This document shows, piece by piece, positions 1 through 11,364 of a stretch of DNA of 64,000 nucleotides. How positions within the stretch are numbered: the first letter of the stretch is position 1; every line of letters starts with the position of its first letter. Origin of the DNA: Ophioceras dolichostomum (taxonomy: Eukaryota; Ascomycota; Sordariomycetes; Magnaporthales; Ophioceraceae). Both the position numbers and the translations under genes were made by a program. The stretch is taken from the NCBI GenBank assembly GCA_003049485.1, contig PYST01000110.1, forward strand, positions 43,412 to 107,411, read 5' to 3'. The notes below the pieces were generated by a model. The model was not told the origin of the DNA, ran no database searches, and saw nothing but the letters and a program-made list of their open reading frames with translations.

Positions 1-2379
1 GCGGCGACTTGCCGGTGAAGAAGGACTTCCACCAGGGCGCGCCGCGCCTGCGCGCGTGCTCCGTGGCCCAGTCCACCAGGTCGGCTGTGTTCTCGTCCGG
101 GCCCATGAAGAGGATCTCGGGCTTGCCGTACAGGTCCACCAGCGGGTTCTTGATGCCGGGCGTCTCGGCCGGCAGCAGCAGGTCGAGGATGCTGTCGATG
201 TACTTCTCGAACGCCTCGCGCGCCCGGTCCTGCTGCTTGGGGTCCAGCAGGATCACGCCCTTGGAGCCGCCCTCAGGGATGTCCTTGTTCTTGCGCTGCT
301 GGGTGCTGGCGAGCCCGTAGTTCTCGTCGAACAGGCTCCGCGCGTTGATGGAGTAGGCCTCCTTGCTGCGCGACCGCACGATGCGGATGCCGCCCCGCGC
401 GATGTCCTTGAAGCGGAGGTGGAAGCCGCGCGACTCCGACGTGATGACCAGGAACATGCCGTACAGCGGCGCCGGGTACTCGATCTCGGGCAGGAACGAC
501 GCGTCCAGCCGGAAGCTCAGCGCCACCTTGGTCGGGGTGAAGTAGTTGGTCTTGAGCACGGCGTTGTTGAACACGCGGAAGGCCGTCATGACCATCTCCT
601 CGTGCTCGTTGGACACCTCCTTGGTGATGCGGTCCTTGAGCCGCGCGTCCGACAGCACCTCGACCGCCGGCGTCGGCGCGATCGAGTGGCGCTCGAAGCC
701 CGGCCCCACGCTCAGGTGGACGCTGGCGAAGGACGCGTAGAGCGCCCGGACCAGGCCCGGGTAGGACGTGATGATCTCCAGGATGTAGTCGGGCGTGAAA
801 GTCTCGGTGCGCAGCCGCCGCTTCAGCTTCGACAGGATCTCGGCGTGTGCGTTGTTGCTTTTCGGGTCGAGCGCCTCCGAGAGCGAGGCGTACTCGGAGC
901 CGAGCCGGTTGAGGAAGTGCTGCACGAAGACCCAGACGCAGTGGCCGTAGATGGCCTCCTGCAGGCTCAGCTCGCCCGTGGCGAACAGCGCGTGCAACTT
1001 GTTCTGCGGGATGCAGTACAGCAGCGACGTCTCCTTGGTGATCTGGTGGATCGACTGCTCGATCGGCGGGTACTTGCCCTCCAGGTTGGGCGCCGGCCGC
1101 AGATAGATGCTCATGACGGTGATGCCGTTGGAAAACTGCTCGACGTACTTGCGCGAGCTCGTCACGCCGTAGTAGTGGTACAGATCGCTCAGAGCGCTGA
1201 AGATGCCTCTAGCCGTGCGCGAGCGAAAGGCCACCACCAGGCGCTTCTCGGGCGAGTCCTCGATGTCGAAAACCTCGATCACGGGGCCCGTGCGGTTGAC
1301 CGCGAGCTCGATGATCTCCTGATAGATCTGCTTGGTGTTGCGGGTCGCCTTGGCCAGGAACATGCGGTCGCTGATCACCTCGAGCCGCGTCTCGCTGGCG
1401 TCCGCGTTGGGGTCCACAAAGGTGCACTGGTAGACGAAATAGCACCGCAGCGTCGCGCTACTGCCCGTGGACGGGCCGAGCACGCCGGGCGACCGGAACG
1501 TCTCGACGCGGAACCGGCGGCTGGTGTCGGTGCTGTCAAGGTATTTGGCCTCCAGCCGCGTCTCGTAGCGCGGACCACCCAGGCTGCTCCGCCCAGGCTC
1601 GCTCGTGTCGATGTAGATGGCATGGTCCGACGCCTCCATGTCGAGCCGGATCTCCTCCCGCTTGTCCTCGCGCGAGAAGGCCGCCACCTTGGCCGCGTAG
1701 AGCGACGTGACGTGGTTCGCGATCACGGTGGGCGCCTCGAGCTGGAAGTAGACGTCGTCGATGCCGAGCTCATTGTAGAACCACGCGATCTGCTCATCGG
1801 CCAGCGTCTCTGGGATCCACCCGGCCTCGGCGATGATATTCCGCACTGCCAATCGCCCAAACCAGAGTCAGTCTTTCTTCGCAACGGTCCTCCCACGGCC
1901 AGCGATGGGCGACGATCAACCGATCCCTCGACGGAACCCCCCGACGGCAGCACTGGGGACTGCGGACACTCCGAAAGACCACATTATAGCCGTAATAAGG
2001 GCTGGGCACAGTGTGGGTGGGCATATGACAGAAAGAAGCACGAGAGGAGTAAGAAGAGCAAGGGGATAATCATGTTGACCTACGCACCTTCCTTCATCTG
2101 CTCGACTTTGCCCTTGAACTCCGGCGCAACATAGCCGACAGTGGCCGATCGGAGGATCCTGTGCCCGTTGCCATTGGCCCTGGAGAGCAGGGGGACGCTG
2201 AAATGCGTCGGCTGGGGCGACGGGTGGCGGGAAGGCTCATCCTTGACCTTGCCCAGCAGCTTCTGGGTCGGACTCGGGACGGGGGATGCCATGATGGTGT
2301 CGCCCGAAGACTCAAAAGGATCGATATAATCGGGAAACCTGTCCGTGGGCAGATTAGTGGTCTGGATTCTCAACATCAT
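1..2379 (-). CDS. GDH2: NAD-specific glutamate dehydrogenase, N-terminal two thirds (cut by window edge)
   Basis: Large fungal NAD-dependent glutamate dehydrogenase, which oxidises glutamate to 2-oxoglutarate and ammonium in catabolism. Exon 1 is 2088-2379. An intron (1846-2087, donor GTGCGT, acceptor GGCAG) precedes exon 2, which runs off the window at base 1. The joint reads E-V-R-N-I-I-A-E. Family landmarks include RSATVGYVAPEFKGK near residue 80, WFYNELGIDDVYF, DHAIYIDTSEPG and, near the edge, FMGPDENTADLVDWAT and APWWKSFFTGKSP. About 712 of an expected 1,050-1,100 residues are present, so the nucleotide-binding C-terminal part lies outside. Two ATGs open the frame at 2379 and 2376; an in-frame ATG at 2292 (MASPVPSP) resembles the usual family start better, so the first 29 residues are uncertain. 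Identity is near certain; the start is not. Confidence 0.93.
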
Positions 2380-4163
2380 GATTGGTGCTGCTGGCTGTTG
2401 GAAGACTGCTGCTAGAAGACTACCAGAAGGCTGCTAGCAGGCTGGTGCAGATTGAGACGTAGTAGACCAGTTCCCCCCTCCGGACAAGAGGGGACAGGAT
2501 AAGGTCAAAGACAAGGAGTCGAAGCGGCTAGTGCCGAGATGGAGTTAAAGAGAAGGGCAGGCAGGAGGGAGAGGAGGGAGGGAGCGAGGGGGGCGTAGAC
2601 GAAGAAAGAAATACGATATCATGGGATATTCTGGGATATTATGGAAGATTATGGATAGTGGTAGTACTGAGGATCCTGTTGTTGGGATATGATGGCTGCT
2701 CTCTGGCGGCCGGGCGGCGGGCAGGTCTCTATAGAGGGCCGGGCCGGGCAAATGGGGCAGAGCCAGATCAACGGTCGCGAGGAGTGGCCGAAGGGCAGAT
2801 CAACGGGTCGAAGAGGCAGGCCTAGGCGGCAGATAGGGATAGAACGGAGTTGGGCAGGGGCAATGGCAAAGAACAGTGGCGCTGACAAAGAAAGGCAGTG
2901 CGATATCATACAGGAAGCGGTGACGGGCAACTCGAGATGAAGATGACATGGGACGATGCAGGCGGCGTGGACTTGCCCGTATAAGCAAAGCGGTCCCAAA
3001 CCCACCACAACGACCTATGTAATGTCTGTCGGTCTCAAGCGGGACGAAATCGGATTCAAGCTGCGCTTGCAGAGCGTGATGCGAGGTTATGGGGGAGGGG
3101 CACGGAGAAGTGCAAGCAGGTGAATGGTAGATGGCAAGAACGGTAGGAACCGATGGGGTGTGATGTTGACAGGGTCAGAAAAAGAGGCCAGAAGACCGGA
3201 CGGCCCAGCAGGCCACCACACCAGCAGGAAGGGCGGAGATAATCAGACAGGGTTATCTCTGTCTCGAAGTGCGGGTAGAGAGGCAGAGACGGAGGCAGGC
3301 AGGGAGGTAGATGGTAGACTGTGGATTGTCACACAGACACAGAGCTCACCGCTCCAAAACCCAGGACACGAGCCTGAGATAAGGGCGTTCCGTGTTCGCT
3401 CGTTCTGATTCGAAGACATGGCGTAGTTTGGACTTTGACCAACAGCTGCGGGCGCGGCACCTACCAGATTTAGGACGGAGAGTGTCTGTGTTGCCTGCGT
3501 TGCACAGGGCGGCGGTCCGCTCTCGGCCGGTCTTTGATAACGCGAGAACCAGTGCTATCTGCTCTGAGGACGGGCTGCTGATGGTGGCTGTCGGCGGCCG
3601 CCCTCAATTTTAGTAGTGCCTGTGTGAGGGGGAGTAACCACGGCGGTCAGACGGGAAACACGACTGGAGGAATCGTATGTGAGCGCGCTGGGCCGGAGAA
3701 GTACAAAAATGGAAGTGGATGAGAGCCCACAAGACGGGGAAATAAGTAAGGCAGAGGCGGACTGCCTCAGTAGTAGGAGAGGTAGTGAATGAGGAGGCGG
3801 GAGGCAACAGGCAGGTGGGCTTGTCGGTAGGTTGTAGGTAGTGAGACACGACGGCGGGGAAAGTGATACACGAGAAAGAGACTTTCTCTAGTCCGGCGGG
3901 GTCCCAGTCGTTGCTCAGACGGATAGGGACGGTGTGGAATGCGGTTTATAAACGAAGGAATTGAGCCAACAAGTTGGAAAAGAAAGGTGGCCTGGGAAGA
4001 GGGTGGACGAGAAGTTCGCTTGAGTGCTTTGGCTTTGTTTGGGCCAAGCTCATCTCAGCTACAGCGGCCGCTCGCGTTGTTTGCCAGCTTCAGCTTGCCT
4101 ACGGGTAGCTGGTAGGTACGAAGTGCCCGGATAATTTCAGGTTCCCAATGTAGGAACCTAGCT

Positions 4164-4210
4164 GGGTAGGTAGGTAAGTAGGTAGTTAGGTAGTATGTAG
4201 GGAGGTAGGC
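4164..4210. repeat. TAGG short-repeat patch
   Basis: Imperfect tandem GGTA/TAGG units in the spacer upstream of the glutamate dehydrogenase gene. It belongs to the dispersed repeat family seen throughout the window. Confidence 0.7.
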
Positions 4211-6025
4211 GACACGTACCAGTCCGGTACCTGATCTGCTTTAATCAAGCTAGTCGAGTCGGCCAGACGTCATGCTGTGGAAGGAGTGCCCAGTTCCCAG
4301 TTCCCAGTTCCAATTGCAAGTGCACTGGGTGCAGCAGGGAAAGGGAGGGAAGCGGGACGGTGGAGGGAAGCGGAAAGCAAGGAGAAGGGGTCAATCGCAG
4401 TCGGCTCCAGGATCGACACGAAAGCTGACCAGCTCGACCAGCCGTATCGCATAGGTCCTCCCGAGATTTGTAGACTACGCCAGACAAGGATCCGGTTTGA
4501 AGCAGCCAGCCCGAGCACGACAGCGAACTTGCAGCAGGGTCGAGGGCCGAACGTACAGGTACAAGCTCATATGACAGGTGTAGGATTGGACGAAAGCGGG
4601 CAAAGGGTAGCGGGAGAAAGCGGGAGGCGGCTTTGAGAGAAATAGGCACCTAGTTGGTAGATAGCAAGTACTACACCTTTGTCTGGATATGCTGGTCGTT
4701 AGCAGTCTCGTAATGGAGGCAACCAGAGATAAGGAAAGGGCTGGGCTCGGTTCGGATCTAGGACCGGTTGCTGAAAATAGAACGGTCAAGGTGTGGGCCC
4801 CCAGCACAGGTGCGCGAAAGGGGTGGTGCTCGGCAAACAGGAATTGAGAGGATATGAAGTAAGCTGAGAGGATGCTGAGTGGAGAGGGAGGGGGAGGGAG
4901 GGAGATATCAAATGTGATTGTGCTGGAGCCTGGGAAGGGGGTTTCTGTCGTCTCGTCTTTATATCGCTGACCGTGAACGGTGGCTACTACTGCTCACGAG
5001 TCGAGCTGAAAACCACGATTACCTGCGGTCATATTTGGTGGACCAATCGATAACACCAATTGCTCCCCATCCACAATCCAGCCCCTTTCTGCCCTGTCGC
5101 TGTTAGTGGCAGCTCCCTCCCAGGTCCAGGTAGGTATGGAGTGAGGTCAAACTTCCGCCGAGTGCCGGATAACACAAACCAATGCAACACGCGTGTTTTC
5201 TCTTCAGAGCTACTACGTATGTAAGTACCTTAGGTATTCCGTACCACCCAACTGCCTGACAGGAGCTATCTGGCCTACCTATCAATTGCACTACTTACCA
5301 CCCAGGTAAGTCCTTCCCTATGTAGCTGAAACCATATCAATCAGCGTCGGGACCTGCACGAAAGCTCTGGTTGCATCATTTCATTTCGATGTCACATTGA
5401 GGCACCTGCTCACCCATCCCCTGGGCCGTTCCTCTATCTTCATCGGTGAGATACAACGGCTTGTAGTCTGAGGAGGCGGCGAGGGTTCGCAACGCAATGA
5501 ATGCCTGGGGACCTCTGATCATGGCGTTTTTCTGCGCCGGTTTTGCATCGAGGGACCGTGACCAGAAAACGAAAGCATCTCATCTTGTGATGTGTCAAAA
5601 CAGCCACGTCTGTACGTAAATGTACGTAACGAGTCAACCACTCTGTCGAACTGTCGCTAAGCCTCTCTTTCCCTCCGCATTATACCGGCCAGTGGCCGAC
5701 CCACCTGCCCCGCGTCCAGGAAATCCAACTGGGTTTCCATTACCCCCATGTTACCGAATCCGGCGATGGCCGGCTCCAGTTTGTTCACAGCGTTGTGAAC
5801 TTTGATGGCCTCGTGATCGTGATTCCTTTCACTGATTCCTGTCATGCTACACGGGAGTCTAGGCCCTCTGTACTCCCGCTCTCCTGGAACATTGTATAAC
5901 ACAGCCGCAACATGATACACGTGTGTGGACACCATAAGCACGCCAAACAGAGCCAGGACGACGACGTCTAGTCAGTCAAGGTGGTCGATCACCAGATGAC
6001 GGATGTGCCAAATCTCTGAGCTGGA

Positions 6026-6088
6026 GGTACCTACCTCTACCCACCTAAGGTGTAGGTAGGGGTTAGCTTCCATACCTACCTAGGTACT
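6026..6088. repeat. TAGG/CCTA short-repeat patch
   Basis: Alternating GGTAG and CTACC units, including ACCTACCTAGGTA, so parts are self-complementary. A similar patch follows at about 6323-6391. Confidence 0.7.
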
Positions 6089-6322
6089 GTGTCGATGGTA
6101 TCTGCCCCAAGGAGGTGGCAGTCAATCTCGATCAACCTCTCCTGCTGCAGGTACATGCACCCTCTGCCGAGCGGATGATCAGAATGGGAAGGTATTGCCG
6201 CTTTTCCGTCCGCTCTCCCCTTCACGAGCCCCACATCAACAGAAGTCGATTTTTGGGGCCAAGCCCTCCCCTATTTTCCACCGGACAGACCTCCTCGGGT
6301 TCACCTCACCAACTCCCGTCCC

Positions 6323-6391
6323 AACCTACCTCTACCGACAGTAGGTAGAGGTACAGATAGGTAGGTACTGGAGGGAGGTAGGTAGTAGGTA
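6323..6391. repeat. TAGG/CCTA short-repeat patch
   Basis: CTACCTCTACC followed by GTAGGTAG units: both orientations within 70 bases, as at the neighbouring patch. Confidence 0.7.
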
Positions 6392-7043
6392 TCACAATGT
6401 TGTATATCTCCCAACGGTATTTGTAAATGTGCTCTAAAGTCTCACTCAACTCAGCCAATGCCCACCGACGGACCAACCGGGCATGAAATCGACTGACCCG
6501 GAACGCCCTATCGGCATGGAATGTAATGACATGGACATACCGGTGGCTCTGCCGGCGCCACCGCCATCCGGCGATTGCAGCGCACCCACACGGGCAAAGA
6601 AGGTTGGTTTGGTCTCGGGATGTCGTGCCGTCGTCTCTAGTGGAGCGGCGAGGGGATTGGGACCATCACCCCGCTCTGGGATCTGTTTGACCTGGCACCT
6701 GACCTGACGCTTGACCTGGCTAGTGCCAAGTCAAACCCCTTGCCACGCAGTCCGCATCACGCTTCACAGTCTGCCTTGATTGTGTGGCCAACCTGAGCCG
6801 CTCCAGGACGGGAGGCAGGAGCACCAGGCGCAAACGCAACCGTACCTCATAGCTGAGGGTGTCGAGAAGCCGCCCTTGCGGCCTTCGTTCTCCTCTCAAA
6901 TAATAGACAATTTGAAGGATGGTCCATCGAGTTTCCTCGGTCGCTTTCCTTTGTTGTGCCCGAGAAAAGGATCACGCAAGAAGAGCCTCAAACGGAGAGA
7001 GTTTTCGCTTTTGTCCTCACACTGACGACGCAGGTCGACGACC

Positions 7044-9636
7044 ATGCGGGTCTGTCGTGGCCTCTCAAGGCTATCGTTGCTGGCGACGGTAGCTCTTGCT
7101 ACTGTTGTATCGGGCAATGAAAAAAATGAAGTGCGGCAGTCTAGCATTGGGACTGGCGATGCTCCCGGCTGGCATCAGTATGTCCGCGCTCCGTCGACGA
7201 AATCTATGCGCCCTCGGCGGGTTCTCGCGCAGTACACAACGGGCAATGTGTCGAATCCAGAAGGACTTATTACAGGCTCGGCTGCGACTGTGCTGTCGCG
7301 GCTAGCACCCGGGAATCTGAGGCCGTCCATCGTGGTGGACTTCGGACAGAATCTGGTTGGGACATTGTCGGTGCGATTTACAGGTGCTTCCACAGGAAAC
7401 AAGACCACCGAGCTGCCTGGTCTGCCGGGTATCAGGCTCGCCTTCTCAGAGACGCTTAAGTTCCTGTCTAACCGGAGCGATTTTAGTCGCTCCGACCATG
7501 CCAGTGGTGTAGGTCGTGCCCACGGGCGAAAACAAGGAGGATTTATGCACCCTGTTCATCTCATACACATCATCGTGTCGCCAGAGCTGACCTAGGCCTG
7601 CTATTGATTCTTTGACACAGGCCGCAAAGCTCACGCCGGGAACCGACCAGGTAGGCTGAAGGCTGACTGCTCGACAGGCTGCATCGCCCATGTCGATTCG
7701 GCAACCTGGCTGACCAGCCTCCGTCCCCGCTTGCAGATCGCTGTAAGGACCGATCCGTACGAGTGGACCGACCAGTCTGGCTGTGAGTACGGGAACCAGG
7801 TTTGCGCCGATGGCTTGCATGGGTTCCGCTATGTCAGGATTTCGCTGGAGGCGCTCGATGCAGACGCTCCGTACACGTCGTCGTACGGCACGGTGCAGAT
7901 ATCGTCCATGTCACTTGAGATTTCCGCATTCCTCGGCACCCCGGATACCTTCGCGGGCCACTTCGAGTGCTCTGATGGCGATTTGACCCAGTGGTGGTAC
8001 GATGCCGTTTATACGAACGACTTATGCATCGACGTTTTTCGGCTCAACGACACCGAACCGCGCGGCGCCGGCAGTCCCACGCTGGTGGGCAAATTGGTGC
8101 TGCACGATGGGCCGAAGCGCGACCGCGACCCCTATGTTGGAGACTTGGCCGTCTCTGCACTCACTTCATATCTCTCACATGACGCTTCTGAGGCTGCGCG
8201 AAATGTGCTCGAGGACCTGGCGCTGCACCAGCGGGACGACGGCTGGATTCCTCCCGCCAGCATGCAAGCTCAACCCCAATTTCTTTTTCCCCCCTGCCTA
8301 ACCAACCCTAACTACCTTACCTACTTACCACATCCCCCCTCATTCATTGTCTTCACGCCGATGTTGGTGCTGCGACTGCTGACCCGATCGCCCTTGATGG
8401 GACTGCAGCAACGACTACACGCTACCCTTGTTCGACTACCCCCTCTGGTGGGTGGTGTGCAGCTGCGACTATGTGCTGTACACCGGGAATGTCTCCTTTC
8501 TGCAGGCTTTCTGGCCGGTCCTTGTGAAAATCCTCGATAACTTCTACCCCGGCTTTATCAACGACGCGACGGGGCTCCTCGAACGGACGCAGCCGTACGG
8601 CGACTATGCCTTTCTTCCCCGCAACGGCCCCGTGACATACTACAATGCCCTGTACGTCCGCGCACTGAACTACGCTGCCGATCTCGCCACGGCGGTGGGC
8701 CGCGGTGGCGGCGTGGAGGCCCGATGGCGCAGCCGGGCCCAGGCCATCGGGTCGGCGCTGCTCAAACGCAATTGGGATGCCAGTGTCGGCGCATTCTTCG
8801 ACGGCAGCGAGTGCGGGTCCCACCAGCTCTGTCCCACACACGCACAGGACGGCAACAGCTTGGCCATCCTGTCGGGGATTGCAAACGCCACAACAAGCGC
8901 GCTGAACGGGCGAGACAGCATCGCCGAATCTATCCTCGCCTACCTGGGCAGTGCCCTGCGTCGGCCGTACGGAAACGCCTTTTACGACAACGACCAGGCG
9001 GGCGGAGGCTTCTCCCAGCGCGTATACGCGTTCATCTCATACTTTGAGATTTCTGCGCGACTACGGATACCCTCGGCCGTGGAGTCCGGCTTTGATGAGT
9101 TACGCCGCCTGTATGGCTGGATGGCATCACAAGACCCCGGCGTGACATTCTGGGAGGGGATTGGGCCGGACGGCAGTCCATACGAGGGCGGCTTCACGTC
9201 CATGGCCCATGGATGGTCAACCGGAATTGTGCCTCTGATGGCGAATCGCGTGCTCGGCATTGTGCCGACGAAGCCAGGATTCCGAGGATGGGAGATTGCG
9301 CCCGTCATTGGCGGAGGATTGACTTGGGCAAAGGGCACCGTGCCAACCCCGTTCGGCGAGATTTCCGCCTCCTGGGCAGCAGACGATGGCAGCACCAGAG
9401 TTGGGGGAGACTTCCGCCTCGAGGTCAACTCGCCCTCGGGCACGACGGGCGTCGCTGGTATTTTGGTATCTTCTCCAGACACCTCCGTTCTTATGAGCGT
9501 GGCACTTGATGGAAATGTTGTCTTTAATGGTACCAAGGGCATCTCGGCCGATGGCGCTACGTACAACAACGCGGGGCGTGTAACTCTTCAAATCGGGAGC
9601 GGCAAACACGAGATTTGGGTCACGTCAAGTCCGTAG
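7044..9636 (+). CDS. Secreted GH78-family (alpha-L-rhamnosidase-like) glycoside hydrolase
   Basis: Probable extracellular glycosidase of the GH78 alpha-L-rhamnosidase type, which removes rhamnose from plant polysaccharides or glycosides. Exons: 7044-7508, 7621-7650, 7737-8263, 8409-9636, giving 749 residues. Residues 1-24 look like a signal peptide (basic start, hydrophobic core, small residues before the cut). The six-hairpin catalytic domain begins around DGPKRDR, continues through PLFDYPLWWV and YGDYAFLPR, and is followed by a C-terminal beta domain (GWEIAPVIGGGLTWAKG). Exon 2 encodes only AAKLTPGTDQ. Intron 3 uses a GC donor (GCAAGC) with a CAG acceptor; only this splice keeps the frame and yields PPASINDYTLP. 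The usual aromatic-rich stretch after KRDR reads DPYVGD here, so full activity is uncertain. Family call is strong; substrate is inference. Confidence 0.85.
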
Positions 9637-9961
9637 AGCATGGAAGGGACGGAATAAGTCGTAGGAATAGAATCCTCATCAGGGATGAATTTCAGTCATA
9701 TGACCTATCACGTGAAGAAATAACTTGCTCTGACTTTGGTCTCGCGCTGAATCAGCACGTCTGAGGGGAGGGCAAGACTCACATGGCACGTGAGCCCCAC
9801 TTCAGCCGGCACCTTTGAGGTCACAAAGAAAAGAGGGCGTGGAAAACCATCATAAAATCCCCCAAAAAAATCATCCATCGCAGAACGAGCCCGCCAAGGT
9901 AAATCAGCGCCCCCATCGAAGCACGCAGAAGTCCGCCACACGACTGACAGACTTCCCGAAG
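9637..9961. promoter_or_regulatory. Spacer between GH78 gene and eL32
   Basis: It must hold the 3' end of the GH78 transcript and the promoter and leader of the ribosomal protein gene. A purine-rich AAAGAAAAGAGGGCG stretch and a run of A residues lie about 100 bases before the eL32 ATG. No defined element is claimed. Confidence 0.35.
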
Positions 9962-10719
9962 ATGGTTGCCGCGAAGAAGCACGTTCCCATCGTGAAGAAG
10001 CGTATGTTGGAGCCCGCCGCTCGCCCGTCCTGATCGTACCGCAATCACCCTGCAATCCTCCACCGGGCCGGGCCACGATGATTGGGAATCATCGCCGCTG
10101 GCTTGCTCGCCCTGCTACTTGAGGGAATGGCGGCGAGAGATTGGAGAAATTGTACCACGCTGACTCGAGCAACGATCCTGTAAAGGCACGAAGCGCTTTA
10201 TGAGGCACCAGAGCGACCGCTTCAAATGCGTCGCTGCGAGCTGGAGGAAGCCCAAGGGCATTGACAACCGGGTTCGCCGCCGGTTCAAGGGCAACCTGGC
10301 GATGCCTTCGGTTAGTCTTTCTTCCCCTTGCCTGCTCTCCCGAAGTATACTCAGTCCGCGAAGCACAGAGCGCCTGTTAACTTGAGCAATACTTTTCGGC
10401 GTGCAGATCGGCTACGGCTCGAACAAGAAGACCCGGCATATGATGCCCTCAGGACACAAGGCGTTCCTCGTCAGCAACGTTAACGAAGTCGAGCTTCTGC
10501 TGATGCACAACGACACCTACGCTGCAGAGTGCGTCTTTCCTCCTTCCTGAACCGGGAACCATGGCCCTGCGAGAGGGTAGCAAACTGACACTGCGAAAAC
10601 TCATGTGTAGGATCGCCCACAACGTTTCCTCCAGAAAGCGAATCGACATCATTGCGAGAGCGAAGCAGCTCGGCGTCAAGGTTACGAACCCGAAGGCGAA
10701 GGTCACGACGGAGGTGTAA
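9962..10719 (+). CDS. RPL32: 60S ribosomal protein eL32
   Basis: Structural protein of the large cytosolic ribosomal subunit. Four exons: 9962-10001, 10186-10310, 10407-10528, 10611-10719, with donors GTATGT, GTTAGT and GTGCGT. They give 131 residues, the length I expect for fungal eL32. The translation starts MVAAKKHVPIVKKRTKRF and contains the hallmark segments SWRKPKGIDNRVRRRFKG, IGYGSNKKTRHMMPSGHKAF and SSRKRIDIIARAKQLGVKV. The ATG is preceded by CCGAAG. The first intron follows 40 nt of coding sequence; early introns are common in fungal ribosomal protein genes. There is no oddity in the protein. Confidence 0.97.
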
Positions 10720-11020
10720 ATGGGTCGGTTGGTCTGCTTGGCGCTATCTGCATGGTTCTTCTTTTCTCTTTTATCACGGTTTGGCGGCTTCATGGACACG
10801 GGATATTTGCTGTTCGTCTGCGGAAGGTCGGCACATAGCAAGCATGCTAGGGGTCCCCGAGGCCTTAACGAAAATGAACAAAATTTTGATACCAGCTGCC
10901 CTTGCCGCAAGCAAGCTCGATTCCGGACGAGCGAAGCTGAGATGGGGGTGTGAGCACTGCCCGGGCCACGATGACTGGACCACCTTGGAACGAACCAGGG
11001 AATTGGAAGCAACAAGCAAT

Positions 11021-11072
11021 GGGGGGNNNNNNNNNNNNNNNNNNNNNNNNNNNNNNNNNNNGGGGGGGGGGG
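11021..11072. other. Assembly gap inside a poly-G run
   Basis: Six G residues, 35 N, then about eleven G residues. The unknown bases sit in a homopolymer that sequencing or assembly failed to cross. The true length is unknown. Confidence 0.95.
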
Positions 11073-11294
11073 GTACGAGGAGCTTCGAGAGCGGCATGGT
11101 GGTGTTGGTGATTTGCGACCATCTCATAAACGAGATGCTCTCTGCGCGATGCAGTTCTATTCTGAATGTACAAGAAGAATTGACCATTATCGAGCCTTGA
11201 AACCCTCCAACCTTCCGGACCCCAAGGAAAGGATGCGCGCAGGAGTATGTGTGTATGTCCACATATCCGACTGGCCCGTCCGTGGCCACCAAAA

Positions 11295-11340
11295 TAGGTA
11301 GTACGTAAGTACCTACCTACCTCTAGGTACCTAATAGGTG
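11295..11340. repeat. TAGG/CCTA short-repeat patch
   Basis: GGTAGTACGTAAGTACCTACC followed by CTAGGTACCTA: mixed-orientation copies immediately downstream of the Hsp40 stop codon. Confidence 0.65.
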
Positions 11341-11364
11341 CCGTTGCGTGGAGGTTCAGCCACG

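Larger units (their letters stand above)
2380..7043. other. Long gene-free spacer
   Basis: Some 4.7 kb without a convincing gene. Open frames on both strands are short and low-complexity, and none shows a recognisable family. The region holds TAGG/CCTA repeat patches near 4164-4210, 6026-6088 and 6323-6391. The part next to 2379 should contain the promoter and leader of the glutamate dehydrogenase gene. The part before 7044 should serve the GH78 gene. No individual promoter element is clear. Confidence 0.5.
10720..11364. other. Spacer between convergent eL32 and Hsp40 genes, with an assembly gap
   Basis: No gene is seen. It should contain both 3' untranslated regions. A 35-base run of N (11027-11061) sits inside a poly-G homopolymer, and a TAGG/CCTA patch lies at 11295-11340. 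Confidence 0.6.

Noticed and set aside
56..2134. 692-codon open frame on the plus strand
   Set aside because: It lies antisense to the glutamate dehydrogenase exons and runs through the intron. Its composition (Arg/Val/Leu/Asp-rich) is what a reversed GC-rich coding strand gives.
4164..6391. TAGG units as telomeric sequence
   Set aside because: The unit is GGTA/TAGG in mixed orientations, not TTAGGG arrays, and housekeeping genes surround it.
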